From the NCBI RefSeq assembly GCF_003387155.1, contig NZ_QUMT01000002.1:1121694-1185693 (forward strand): 64,000 nt of DNA. The letters run 5' to 3'. The notes under the pieces were generated by a model. That model was given only the letters and a program-made list of their open reading frames with translations. It had not been told where the DNA came from and ran no database searches. Shown here in pieces: positions 51,415-60,996 of this stretch. Source of the DNA: Roseateles depolymerans. GTDB taxonomy: Bacteria > Pseudomonadota > Gammaproteobacteria > Burkholderiales > Burkholderiaceae_C. Position 1 is the stretch's first letter; each line of letters opens with the position of its first letter. The position numbers and the translations under genes are program-made.

Positions 51415-53874
51415 TCAGCTCCCGGCCTGCGGCGACACCGCGTCGGTCCGCGACAGGCTCAGCACCGCTTCGCGCAGCACAGCGCCAGCCCCTTGCGCAC
51501 GGGCGGCGGGCTCCAGGAAGACCGGCAGGTCGGCCGCAATGGGCAGCAGGCTGATCTCGATCGTGGGCGCGGTGCCTGCGGGCAACCAGCGGTCCAGCGC
51601 GATCTGCCAGCGGCTGCCGTCGCAGAAGCGGTCGTCCACCACCTGGCCGTCGATCCAGAGCCGGGCCACGTCGCCGACCAGATCCAGGGTCAGCCACAGG
51701 CGTTGATGCGGTGCGCCGTGCAGCGCTTGCAGCGCCTGCGGCGGGACGGTCAGCGTCCAGCGGGCCGCGCCGGCTTGGGCGGATTCATCCGGCACCAGGG
51801 GCACCGGACCGTCGCGCCAGCTGATGTGCGGGCCCCATTGGATCGCGGGCGGTGCACCCGCCGCCTGTTGCAAAGCAGCTTGCAGCGCCCACTGACGCGC
51901 AGGCTCGGCGGCAAAGGACCAACGGGCCCAGGTCACCCCGGCCGTGTGGCGTTCACCGCCCAGGCCATCGGCCGGATAAATCCAGAGCTCGCCCGCTTCG
52001 CCCGCGGGGCGCTGCAGATGCAGACGATCGTCCGTCGAATCCAGGAAGGCCGGATGGCTGCTGCGGACCAGGCGTGCTTGCCCGCCCAGTTCGATCCGCT
52101 GCGATTCAGCCGCCATCGTCTCGGGCAGGATCAGCAGGCGATGGACCCGGCCATCGGCGTCGGTCAGTTCAATCGTCTGCGGGCGCTCCGTGGCGGACAG
52201 CTGCACGCGGGTGGCGCCGTCCTCCAGCACGTCCACCGTCACCCCCTTGGCGTCCACCGCGTCCACGGCTTCAACAGTCTTGAGCCCGGACGCCTCCAAC
52301 ACCACTTCGGCGGGGACGCCTTCGATGGCGAATCCCACCCAGGTCACTGCTCCCTGTGCATCGGTCCAGCGCGTCAGGGGCTGCACCGTGGCCTGGCGCA
52401 TGCGGACCGCGCCCAGCCGCTGCCCCACCGGCCAGATGAAGGCCATGCCCGATTGCAGGTCCACACCGCCGGTCGAAGGCATGCGCAGCACATCGCCCTC
52501 GGCGGTCTGCAGCATCCAGTGCCGTCCCGGCATGGCGGGCAGCGGATGGTGACGCACATGGTGGTTCACGAACACGAAGCCTTCCATCTCCGCCGCCCGT
52601 GCGCCCACGGCGCGCACCGACACGCGCGGCTGAGTGCGGTCGGCCGGGTCCAGCGGGCCCGCCTCCGGCAGCACCGCCACCAGCGGAGCCAGCGTGTCCC
52701 CGAAGGCCTGCATGAACTGATGCAGCAGCCGCAGCCGACCCCAGGACGGACGCACCTGGCCGTACTGGCCCAGCGGCGCATGGAAGTCGTAGCCCCATTG
52801 CGGCACATCGTTGGGGTAGCCGCTGGCCTGGGTCTCGTTCAGCGGCCCGGTCTCGCAGACCGGATTCGTGCCGCCGTGGTACATGTAGTAGCCGTAGAGA
52901 TTGGCGCCGGAGCCCAGCTGCACCAGCGTGGTGGCGTAGACGTCCTCGGTGCTGATCACCGGGCGGCGGTGATAACTCTGGTGCATGCCGCCGCCGGCCT
53001 CGGCCAGGCAGAACGGATAGTGTTCGGTATCGATCAGGCCGGCGGCCGGGGTGCCGTCGACATTGCCCATCTCGCCGATCACCCGGCGGGTGTTGAACAG
53101 GAACACGCCGGACGGCGGCAGCGCCTCGCGCGAGCCCTGCCAGAAGCCATCGGCATAGGCGCCGGAGACCGGCAGCACCTCGGTGGGCGGGATGTCCAGG
53201 GTCGGCCAGCCGGTGACGGTGTAGAGCGGCACTTTCATGCCTGCCTCGAGGGCCAGCCGCTTGAGCTCGGCAATATGCTCCTTGCCCGCGCCGGGCCCGG
53301 TGGCGCCGTATTCGTTTTCCAGTTGCAGCCCGATGATCGGTCCGCCGTCGCACCAGAGTCGCCCCTTTACCTGGGCGCCGATCTGGTCATAAAAGCGCTT
53401 CACATGGCCGAGGTAGACGGGGTCGTTGCAACGCAGCGGGCCGGTGGCCGGCAGCCAGTCCGGGAAGCCGCCCAGCCGCACCTCGGCATGCACCCACGGG
53501 CCCGGCCGCAGGTAGACCAGCAGCCCGGCCTGCGCGGCCAGGTCGATGAAACGGGCGAGATCGCGGCGACCGTCCCAGTGCCACTGCCCCTCGAAGGGCT
53601 CATGGTGGTTCCAGATGATGTAGCTGGCGACGATGTCCACGCCACCCGCCTTCATCTTGGCCAGCTCGGTGGCCCATTCGGACTCGGGATACCGGCTGTA
53701 ATGGAACTCGCCCATCACCGGCATCCAGGGCCGGCCGTCCAGGCTGAGATAGCGGCTGTTGACCGTCAGTTGCCGCGTGGGATGCTGATGGTGGCCGAGG
53801 TTCAGGAAGCCGGTTTCAGGCGCAGCCAGAGTGGCCGGCACAGGCACGACCACCGAAAGGGATGTCTCACTCAC
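51415..53874 (-). CDS. GH35 beta-galactosidase
   Basis: The 819-residue enzyme has the GH35 barrel: VMGEFHYSRYPESEW, IIWNHHEPFEGQWHWDG, LRPGPWVHAEVRLGGFPDWL, acid/base Glu in IIGLQLENEYG, probable nucleophile in CLAEAGGG and YGYYMYHGGTNP. The C-terminal half consists of beta-sandwich domains. No signal peptide is evident, so the enzyme is likely cytoplasmic and cuts terminal galactose from imported oligosaccharides. It is the first gene of a seven-gene leftward operon (this gene, ATPase, binding protein, two permeases, galM, GH53) with an operator 37 bases upstream. Confidence 0.92.
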   Translation of the reverse strand: MSETSLSVVVPVPATLAAPETGFLNLGHHQHPTRQLTVNSRYLSLDGRPWMPVMGEFHYSRYPESEWATELAKMKAGGVDIVASYIIWNHHEPFEGQWHWDGRRDLARFIDLAAQAGLLVYLRPGPWVHAEVRLGGFPDWLPATGPLRCNDPVYLGHVKRFYDQIGAQVKGRLWCDGGPIIGLQLENEYGATGPGAGKEHIAELKRLALEAGMKVPLYTVTGWPTLDIPPTEVLPVSGAYADGFWQGSREALPPSGVFLFNTRRVIGEMGNVDGTPAAGLIDTEHYPFCLAEAGGGMHQSYHRRPVISTEDVYATTLVQLGSGANLYGYYMYHGGTNPVCETGPLNETQASGYPNDVPQWGYDFHAPLGQYGQVRPSWGRLRLLHQFMQAFGDTLAPLVAVLPEAGPLDPADRTQPRVSVRAVGARAAEMEGFVFVNHHVRHHPLPAMPGRHWMLQTAEGDVLRMPSTGGVDLQSGMAFIWPVGQRLGAVRMRQATVQPLTRWTDAQGAVTWVGFAIEGVPAEVVLEASGLKTVEAVDAVDAKGVTVDVLEDGATRVQLSATERPQTIELTDADGRVHRLLILPETMAAESQRIELGGQARLVRSSHPAFLDSTDDRLHLQRPAGEAGELWIYPADGLGGERHTAGVTWARWSFAAEPARQWALQAALQQAAGAPPAIQWGPHISWRDGPVPLVPDESAQAGAARWTLTVPPQALQALHGAPHQRLWLTLDLVGDVARLWIDGQVVDDRFCDGSRWQIALDRWLPAGTAPTIEISLLPIAADLPVFLEPAARAQGAGAVLREAVLSLSRTDAVSPQAGS

Positions 53875-53910
53875 GATTGTTTTGGGCTGCCCCCAGCGAT
53901 GGGAAAAGCA

Positions 53911-53926
53911 GGTTAAGCGATTAATT
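53911..53926. promoter_or_regulatory. LacI-family operator upstream of the GH35-ABC operon
   Basis: GGTTAAGCGATTAATT matches the palindrome at 54152 with two changes in the arms, so it is an imperfect and probably weaker site. It is 37 bases before the GH35 start codon. Confidence 0.65.
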
Positions 53927-54151
53927 TAAAAGAGTAGACCAAGCGGCCCACGAGGGAGCAATGCGGGTAAGCCCCAAGGCGCCCCGCCGATGAGCGCACC
54001 CGGGACCCTCCTGAAACCGGCGCCAGGCCCCGTGGCTGCGCCGATGGCGATTCTATGCGGCCTCAGGCGCCCGCCACCCGCCAAGTCGCCGTCCGTGCGC
54101 AACCTGTACCCTGCTTGTCGTTGACATCGTCCAGCGCCCTTGCTCCAATCG

Positions 54152-54167
54152 AGTTAATCGATTAACT
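54152..54167. promoter_or_regulatory. LacI-family operator upstream of the GH42-gal operon
   Basis: AGTTAATCGATTAACT is a perfect 16-bp palindrome, nine bases before the GH42 ATG and sharing the 14-base core of the site at 36933-36950. A repressor bound here would block transcription start or early elongation. Confidence 0.8.
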
Positions 54168-54176
54168 GAGCGAGAC

Positions 54177-56321
54177 ATGTCCTCCAGTTCCCCGACTCCT
54201 GCTGCGCCGCCGATGCGTCTGGGCGTGTGCTACTACCCCGAGCAATGGCCGCGTGAGCGCTGGGCCGACGACGCACGCGCCATGCGCGAAATGGGCCTCT
54301 CGACGGTGCGCATCGCCGAATTCGCCTGGTCCCGCATGGAGCCGTCGGAAGGCCGCTTTGACTGGGAATGGCTGGACGCCGCCATCGACACCCTCGCGGC
54401 GCAGGGCCTGCAGGTGATCCTGGGCACTCCCACCGCAGCGCCACCGCAGTGGCTGGTGCAGGCGCATCCGGATGTGCTGCCGGTGGATGCGCAGGGCCGG
54501 GTCAAGCCCTTCGGTGCTCGTCGCCACTACTGCTTCTCCAGCCCATCGATGTGGGCCGCTTCCGAGCGCATCGTCACCGCCATGGCCGAGCGTTACGGCC
54601 AACATCCGGCCGTGGTGGCCTGGCAGACCGACAACGAATATGGCTGCCACGACACCACGCTGTCCTACAGCCCGGCCGCCCTCGCCGCCTTCCGCCACTG
54701 GCTGGCGCAGCGCTACGGCACCATTGAAGCGCTGAACGAGGCCTGGGGCACGGCCTTCTGGGGCGTGCAGTTCCTGGGCTTCGAGCATGTCGGCTTCCCG
54801 GTGGGCCAGCCCACCAGCGCCCTGCCGACGCATGCGATGGACTTCCGTCGCTTCAGCTCCGACCAGGTGGTGCGCTACAACCGCATGCAGGTGGACCTGC
54901 TGCGCCGCCATGCGCCCGGCCGACCGGTGCTGCACAACTTCATGGGCCTGTTTGGTGAGTTCGACCACCATGACATGGCCGCTGACCTGGACATCGCCGC
55001 ATGGGACAGCTACCCGCTGGGTCACGTCGACACGGCCGCGACCTTCCTCACCGAAGCCGAGCGCCAGCAATGGGCCCGCACCGGTCATCCCGACATCAGC
55101 GCCTTCCACCATGACCTGTATCGCGGCATCGGCCACGGCCGCTTGTGGGTGATGGAGCAGCAGGCCGGCCCGGTCAACTGGGCGGACTGGAATGCACTGC
55201 CGCTGCCCGGCATGGTCCGGGCGTGGAGCTGGGAAGCCTTTGCCCACGGCGCCGAGCTGGTGTCCTACTTCCGCTGGCGGCAGTTGCCCTATGGCCAGGA
55301 ACAGATGCATTCCGGCCTGAACCGGCCCGACGGCAAGCGGGACGTTGGCGGCGAGGAAGCGGCGCAGGTGGCGCGGGAGATCGCCCAGGTTATGGCCCAA
55401 GTCATGGCCCAGGTCAGCGGCGATGCCTTCGACCAGAGCAGCGACCAGAACCGTGCCCAGAGCAGCACCCACGCCGGCGGCGCTGCCCTCCCCGCCAAGG
55501 CTCTCGCCACCGACCGCGCCGAGGTGGCGCTGGTGGTGGACTACCCCTCCCTGTGGATGACCCAGATCCAGCCACAGGGCAAGGACATGGCCGGCTTCGG
55601 CGTGGCCATTCGCTATTACTCGGCCCTGCGACGGCTCGGCCTGAATGTGGACGTGGTCGGCCCCGACACCGACCTCACTGGCTACCGGCTGGTGGTCCTG
55701 CCGCAAGCCCTGCATGTCAGTGACGCCCTGGCGGGCCGCCTCGCACAGCACGCCGGCGTCATCGTGGCCGGCCCTCGCACCGGAAGCAAGACCGCCGACC
55801 TGGCCATCGCCGCCCCGCTGCCCCCAGGCCCGCTGCGAACGCTGCTGCCGGTGCGAGTGCGTGCAGTGGAATCGATGCGTCCCGGGCGCCGCTATGCCGT
55901 GCAGGCCGAATCAGGCGCCGCACTGGGCCACGCCACGCAATGGCGGGACCTGCTGGACCTCGACACCTCGCCCCAAGGCCAGGACGTCCAGGTGCGCGAG
56001 CGCTGCGAAGACGGCTGGCCAGCCCGGGTCAGCGCCGGCCGTGTCGACCTGCATGCCGCCCTGGTGGACGAGCCCCTGCTGCAGGCATGGCTGGACGACG
56101 CAGCCCGCCGAGGCGGACTGTCCCCGGTGGCGATCTCCGCACAAACGCCGGGCCTGCGCCTGCGCCGTCGCGGCGCGGTGCAGTTCGCCATCAATCACGG
56201 TCCTGCGGATGCGAACGTTCCGTTGCCGACCGGCGTGCCGTTGCTGCTGGGGAGTGCGACACTCCCGCCGGGCGGTGTGGCCGCCTGGGTCGTCCCCGGT
56301 TTGGCGCAACGGTCGCGCTGA
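54177..56321 (+). CDS. GH42 beta-galactosidase
   Basis: The 714-residue enzyme has the GH42 barrel: GVCYYPEQWPRERWADDA, STVRIAEFAWSRMEP, GTPTAAPPQWL, acid/base Glu in QTDNEYGCHDT and nucleophile in LWVMEQQAGPVNW. The trimerisation domain follows (VALVVDYPSLWMTQIQPQGK) and a short C-terminal beta domain. Between the two lies an insert of about 50 residues with repeated AQVMAQVMAQV and a Ser/Asn/Gln-rich part, absent from typical enzymes. No signal peptide is seen. It should act on short galacto-oligosaccharides in the cytoplasm and is first in an operon with galT, galK and the regulator. Confidence 0.92.
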   Translation: MSSSSPTPAAPPMRLGVCYYPEQWPRERWADDARAMREMGLSTVRIAEFAWSRMEPSEGRFDWEWLDAAIDTLAAQGLQVILGTPTAAPPQWLVQAHPDVLPVDAQGRVKPFGARRHYCFSSPSMWAASERIVTAMAERYGQHPAVVAWQTDNEYGCHDTTLSYSPAALAAFRHWLAQRYGTIEALNEAWGTAFWGVQFLGFEHVGFPVGQPTSALPTHAMDFRRFSSDQVVRYNRMQVDLLRRHAPGRPVLHNFMGLFGEFDHHDMAADLDIAAWDSYPLGHVDTAATFLTEAERQQWARTGHPDISAFHHDLYRGIGHGRLWVMEQQAGPVNWADWNALPLPGMVRAWSWEAFAHGAELVSYFRWRQLPYGQEQMHSGLNRPDGKRDVGGEEAAQVAREIAQVMAQVMAQVSGDAFDQSSDQNRAQSSTHAGGAALPAKALATDRAEVALVVDYPSLWMTQIQPQGKDMAGFGVAIRYYSALRRLGLNVDVVGPDTDLTGYRLVVLPQALHVSDALAGRLAQHAGVIVAGPRTGSKTADLAIAAPLPPGPLRTLLPVRVRAVESMRPGRRYAVQAESGAALGHATQWRDLLDLDTSPQGQDVQVRERCEDGWPARVSAGRVDLHAALVDEPLLQAWLDDAARRGGLSPVAISAQTPGLRLRRRGAVQFAINHGPADANVPLPTGVPLLLGSATLPPGGVAAWVVPGLAQRSR

Positions 56322-56479
56322 TTCGGCGCCTGGCCTCTTCGCTCACCCTTGAATGACTGCCTGACCGCTTCCCCATTCGTTGCCCACGCCACTCCCCCGA
56401 TGACCCACGGCTGACCCCGGCACGCCCCCTTGCCCAGGCACGGGCCCTGCCCCAGGTTCAGCCCCATCCAAGCCCCACG

Positions 56480-57535
56480 ATGTCCTTCGACCGCAACCAA
56501 CATTCGCACCGCCGCTACAACCCGCTCGCCGGACGTTGGGTGCTGGTGTCCCCGCAGCGCAGCCAGCGTCCCTGGCAGGGCCAGACCGAAAGCCCGGACA
56601 CGGCGGTGCGCCCGTCGCATGACCCGTCGTGTTACCTGTGCGCCGGCAACACCCGCATCAACGGCGAAAAGAATCCCGACTACACCGGCACCTTCGTCTT
56701 CGACAACGACTTCGCCGCGCTGATGGCCGATGTGCCGGCGCCGGACGGCCTGGGCGCCGAGGCGGACGGCGGTCTCTTCCAGGCCATGCCGGCGCGCGGC
56801 ACCAGCCGGGTGATCTGCTTCTCGCCGGACCACAGCCGCAGCCTGCCGGAACTGGATGAAACCGCCCTGCGCGGGGTGGTGGACATGTGGTGCGCGCAGA
56901 GCGAGGAACTGGGCCAGCGTTGGCGCTGGGTGCAGGTCTTCGAGAACAAGGGCGCGATGATGGGATGCTCCAACCCCCATCCGCACGGTCAGATCTGGGC
57001 CTGCGACTTCCTGCCCGAACTGCCCCACCGCGAAGACCAGCAGCAGCGCGACTGGCTGCAGCAGCGCGGCGAGCCGATGCTGCTGGCCCTGGCCCGCGCC
57101 GAGGCCGAGCACGGCGAACGCGTGGTGGTGCAGAACGACGACTGGCTGGCCATCGTGCCCTACTGGGCCGAGTGGCCCTTCGAGACGCTGCTGCTGCCGC
57201 GCTTCCCCGTCCAGCGCCTGCCGCAGCTGACCGACTCGCAGCGGCGCAGCCTGGCCCTGGCCGTGCGGGAGCTCACCACCCGCTACGACAATCTCTTCCA
57301 GTGCAGCTTCCCCTACTCGATGGGCTGGCACGGTGCGCCGACCGGCCCGGACGCGGGCGACGGCGCCCACTGGCAGCTGCATGCCCATTTCCATCCGCCG
57401 CTGCTGCGCAGCGCCACGGTGCGCAAGTTCATGGTCGGCTTTGAGCTGCTGGCCGAATCGCAGCGTGACCTCACGCCCGAGCAGGCCGCCGCACGCCTGC
57501 GCGAGCAATCCACCGTCCACTATCGCCAGCGCTGA
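56480..57535 (+). CDS. galT: Galactose-1-phosphate uridylyltransferase
   Basis: The 351-residue protein is the second enzyme of the Leloir pathway. It contains [20 protein letters not shown], the zinc-binding CYLCAGN, and the active-site [12 protein letters not shown] with the uridylylated His near residue 166. It also has [12 protein letters not shown] and a final [15 protein letters not shown] block. It uses UDP-glucose to turn galactose 1-phosphate into UDP-galactose plus glucose 1-phosphate. It follows the GH42 gene after 158 bases and precedes galK by six bases. galE is not in the window. Confidence 0.95.
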   Translation: MSFDRNQHSHRRYNPLAGRWVLVSPQRSQRPWQGQTESPDTAVRPSHDPSCYLCAGNTRINGEKNPDYTGTFVFDNDFAALMADVPAPDGLGAEADGGLFQAMPARGTSRVICFSPDHSRSLPELDETALRGVVDMWCAQSEELGQRWRWVQVFENKGAMMGCSNPHPHGQIWACDFLPELPHREDQQQRDWLQQRGEPMLLALARAEAEHGERVVVQNDDWLAIVPYWAEWPFETLLLPRFPVQRLPQLTDSQRRSLALAVRELTTRYDNLFQCSFPYSMGWHGAPTGPDAGDGAHWQLHAHFHPPLLRSATVRKFMVGFELLAESQRDLTPEQAAARLREQSTVHYRQR

Positions 57536-57541
57536 ATTCCG

Positions 57542-58782
<1,241 letters not shown>

Positions 58783-58786
<4 letters not shown>

Positions 58787-59802
58787 CAACACTGGTTGAG
58801 GTGGCGCGGGCCGCCGGCGTCACCGCCGCCACGGTTTCCAATGTGCTGCGCAATCGCGGCAAGGTCGGCGAGGAGACGCGCCGGCGCGTGCTCGCGGCCG
58901 TGGAGAGCATGGGCTACCGGCCCAACCTCATGGCCCGGGCCCTGGTGGAGGGCAAGCCCCACACCATGGCGCTGGTGGTGAGCAGCATCGCCAACCCGTT
59001 CTATCCGGAGTTTGCGCTGGAGGTGGAACGGGCCGCCCGCAAGCTTGGCTACTTCCTGCTGGTGTGCAACACCAACGACGATCCGGCGCAGGAGCGCGCC
59101 TACCTGGATGCGGTGGGCGGCGCGCTGGCGCAAGGCGTGATCGTCATGAATGCGGACTTTGTCCAGCTCGACGCCCTGCAGGACCTGCGCCGCCGCGGCG
59201 TGCCCGTGGTGCTGTGCATGTGGGAGCGTCCGCAGGAGCCGCCGCCCCTGCCCTGCGTCGCGGTAGACCTGTACCAGGCCGGCGTGCTGGCCGCGGAACA
59301 CCTGCTGCGGCTGGGGCACAAGCGTCTGGGCGCCGTCTGCGGCAGCGAGCCCACCGGCAACCACCAGTGGCGTTTGCGCGGTTTCATCGACACGGTGCAA
59401 AAGGCCGGGGTGGAACTGCCGGCCAGCCATCTGCGTTATGGCCACGACACCATCGACGATGGCCGCAATGCGGCGCACAGCCTGCTGGCCGGGGTGCCTG
59501 GCCTGACGGCGGTATTCGCGACCAACGACCTGCCCGCCCTGGGTGTGCTGCAGGCGGCGGCCGAGCTGGGACTGGAAGTGCCGCGAGACCTGTCGGTCAT
59601 CGGCGTCACCGATATTCAGCTGGCCCACCAGATGCGGCCGGCGCTCAGCACCGTGGCCATGCCGACGGCGGAGGCGGCGATGCTGGCGGTGCAGATGCTG
59701 CAGTCGGAGATCACGGCCAAGCCGGACCATCCGCTGCCCATCTCCATCACCGAGCCGCCGCGGCTGGTGGTGCGTGCGTCTACTGGGAAGCCGCGCGGCT
59801 GA
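58783..59802 (+). CDS. LacI-family transcriptional regulator, probable regulator of the galactan locus
   Basis: The ATG at 58783 overlaps the galK stop. The 339-residue protein starts with the LacI helix-turn-helix TLVEVARAAGVTAATVSNVL followed by a hinge helix YRPNLMARALVEG. The periplasmic-binding-protein-like effector domain has the usual ALVVSSIANPFYPE, GHKRLGAVCG, FATNDLPALGVL and DLSVIGVTD. Autoregulation through the operator at 54152 is expected. The inducer is probably galactose or a galacto-oligosaccharide. Assignment to the three palindromes is inferred from their LacI form and location. Confidence 0.93.
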
Positions 59803-59870
59803 GAGGCCGGCGGCTGCCCCGTGGGTCTTTTCGCGGGGTCAGCCGTGGCGAGAATCAGCCGTCGCGACGA

Positions 59871-60179
59871 TCAGTAGTAGCGAGGGATGGGGCCCTTCTG
59901 TGGTGTCGTATCGCCTTGCAGGTCCACCATCACCTTGTCGGCGAAGCACCAGCCCCAGCCTTCCGGCGGGTCGTAGCCTTCGATGATGGGATGCTGCGTC
60001 TCATGAAAATGCGCCCGCGCATGCCGATGCGGCGACTCGTCGCAGCAGCCCACATGGCCGCAGGTGCGGCAGATGCGCAGATGCACCCATTCACTGCCCA
60101 GCTTCAGGCATTCCTCACAGCCTTTGGCGCTGGGTTCCACCTGCCGGATACCGGCCGCATGCACACAGCGGTAGCCCAT
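59871..60179 (-). CDS. UBP-type zinc-finger protein
   Basis: The 102-residue protein has the zinc-finger UBP pattern: GCEECLKLGSEWVHLRICRT, CGHVGCCDESPHRHARAHFH and HPIIEGYDPPEGWGWCFAD. The Cys and His ligands for three zinc ions are present. In eukaryotes this fold binds the ubiquitin tail, but bacterial stand-alone members have no known partner. It starts two bases after the dps stop, so the two are co-transcribed, possibly in stress response. Confidence 0.88.
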   Translation of the reverse strand: MGYRCVHAAGIRQVEPSAKGCEECLKLGSEWVHLRICRTCGHVGCCDESPHRHARAHFHETQHPIIEGYDPPEGWGWCFADKVMVDLQGDTTPQKGPIPRYY

Positions 60180-60181
60180 GA

Positions 60182-60724
60182 TCAGGCCTGGCGCTGAACG
60201 CGGCTGGATTCGAACAGGAACCAGGTGCGACGCTCGGTTTCGTCGATCCAGTTCTCCAGCAGGCTGGACGATGCAATGTCGCGGTGCTCGTCGGTGACGT
60301 TGTGGGCTTCGCGCAGGCGCTCGGCCAGCAGCTTGTTGTCCTCACGCAGCTCGGCGAGCATGTCCAGTGGGTCGACGTAGTCGGCGTCGTTGTCGCTGAT
60401 GCGCTGCAGGCGGCTGATGTGGCCGATGGAACGCAGCGTGGTGCCGCCCACCTTGCGGATGCGCTCGGCCAGCGGATCGGTCATGGCGTAGAGCTGGTCG
60501 CCCTGCTCGTCCAGCAGCAGGTGGTAGTCCCGGAAGTGGGGACCGCTCATGTGCCAGTGGAAGTTCTTGGTCTTGAGGTAGAGGGCGAAGACGTCGGCCA
60601 AGATGCCGTTCAGGGCGGCGCCGATGTCGGTGGTGGCTTCTGCGGACAGGTCGCTGGGGGTGGCCAGCGGTGCCTTGCGGCGGGTCTTGAGGTCGGATTT
60701 CTTGGAGTCGCTGAGTTTGGCCAT
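60182..60724 (-). CDS. dps: Dps family ferritin-like DNA-protection protein
   Basis: The 180-residue protein has a Lys/Arg-rich N-terminal tail for DNA binding and the Dps four-helix core: LYLKTKNFHWHMSGPHFRDY, LLLDEQGDQLY and DPLAERIRKVG. The ferroxidase ligands His, Asp and Glu are present in HWH and HLLLDEQGDQ. It binds iron with hydrogen peroxide as oxidant and packs DNA during starvation. It is the first gene of a two-gene operon with the zinc-finger protein. Confidence 0.94.
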   Translation of the reverse strand: MAKLSDSKKSDLKTRRKAPLATPSDLSAEATTDIGAALNGILADVFALYLKTKNFHWHMSGPHFRDYHLLLDEQGDQLYAMTDPLAERIRKVGGTTLRSIGHISRLQRISDNDADYVDPLDMLAELREDNKLLAERLREAHNVTDEHRDIASSSLLENWIDETERRTWFLFESSRVQRQA

Positions 60725-60894
60725 GACTGACTTTCAGGTGAAGGGTCTGGAACATCGGACTGGCCGACGGCCACCAGCATGGTGCCGATCACGGCCGCTT
60801 GCCAACACTCCCATTGGGAGGGGGCTGATCGTCGCAAGTGAGAGGGCGTCGGCAAGCGGCGCGCCAGGGGACGCGCTACCACGACCCGTGCAGT

Positions 60895-60932
60895 AAAAAA
60901 CCGCCGCCCGGTGCATGACCAGGCGGCGGTTT
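60895..60932. terminator. Terminator downstream of the GH18 gene
   Basis: CCGCCGCC (60901-60908) pairs with GGCGGCGG (60922-60929), extended by AA/TT. On the minus strand the stem is followed by six T (60900-60895), so it should terminate the leftward GH18 transcript. A shorter T-run is on the other strand. Confidence 0.85.
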
Positions 60933-60996
60933 CATGTACGGCGCGGGGCCGTGGGTGTAAGCCCGTGAGAACCGCCCTTCCCGGGCGGTGCGGCGC

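Larger units (their letters stand above)
53875..54176. other. Divergent control region between the two galactose operons
   Basis: These 302 bases separate the GH35 operon (leftward) from the GH42-gal operon (rightward). They contain two operator-like palindromes, one near each start, about 225 bases apart centre to centre, a spacing that would allow a DNA loop held by a tetrameric or paired repressor. No gene is visible. Confidence 0.65.

Noticed and set aside
50314-53916. 1200-codon open frame on the plus strand opposite the ATPase and GH35 genes
   Set aside because: It is an antisense shadow of two clear genes; the composition is typical of reversed high-GC codons.
59803-59870. Imperfect GC-rich hairpin after the LacI gene considered as a terminator
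   Set aside because: The stem is interrupted and no T-run follows, so support is too weak to list it.
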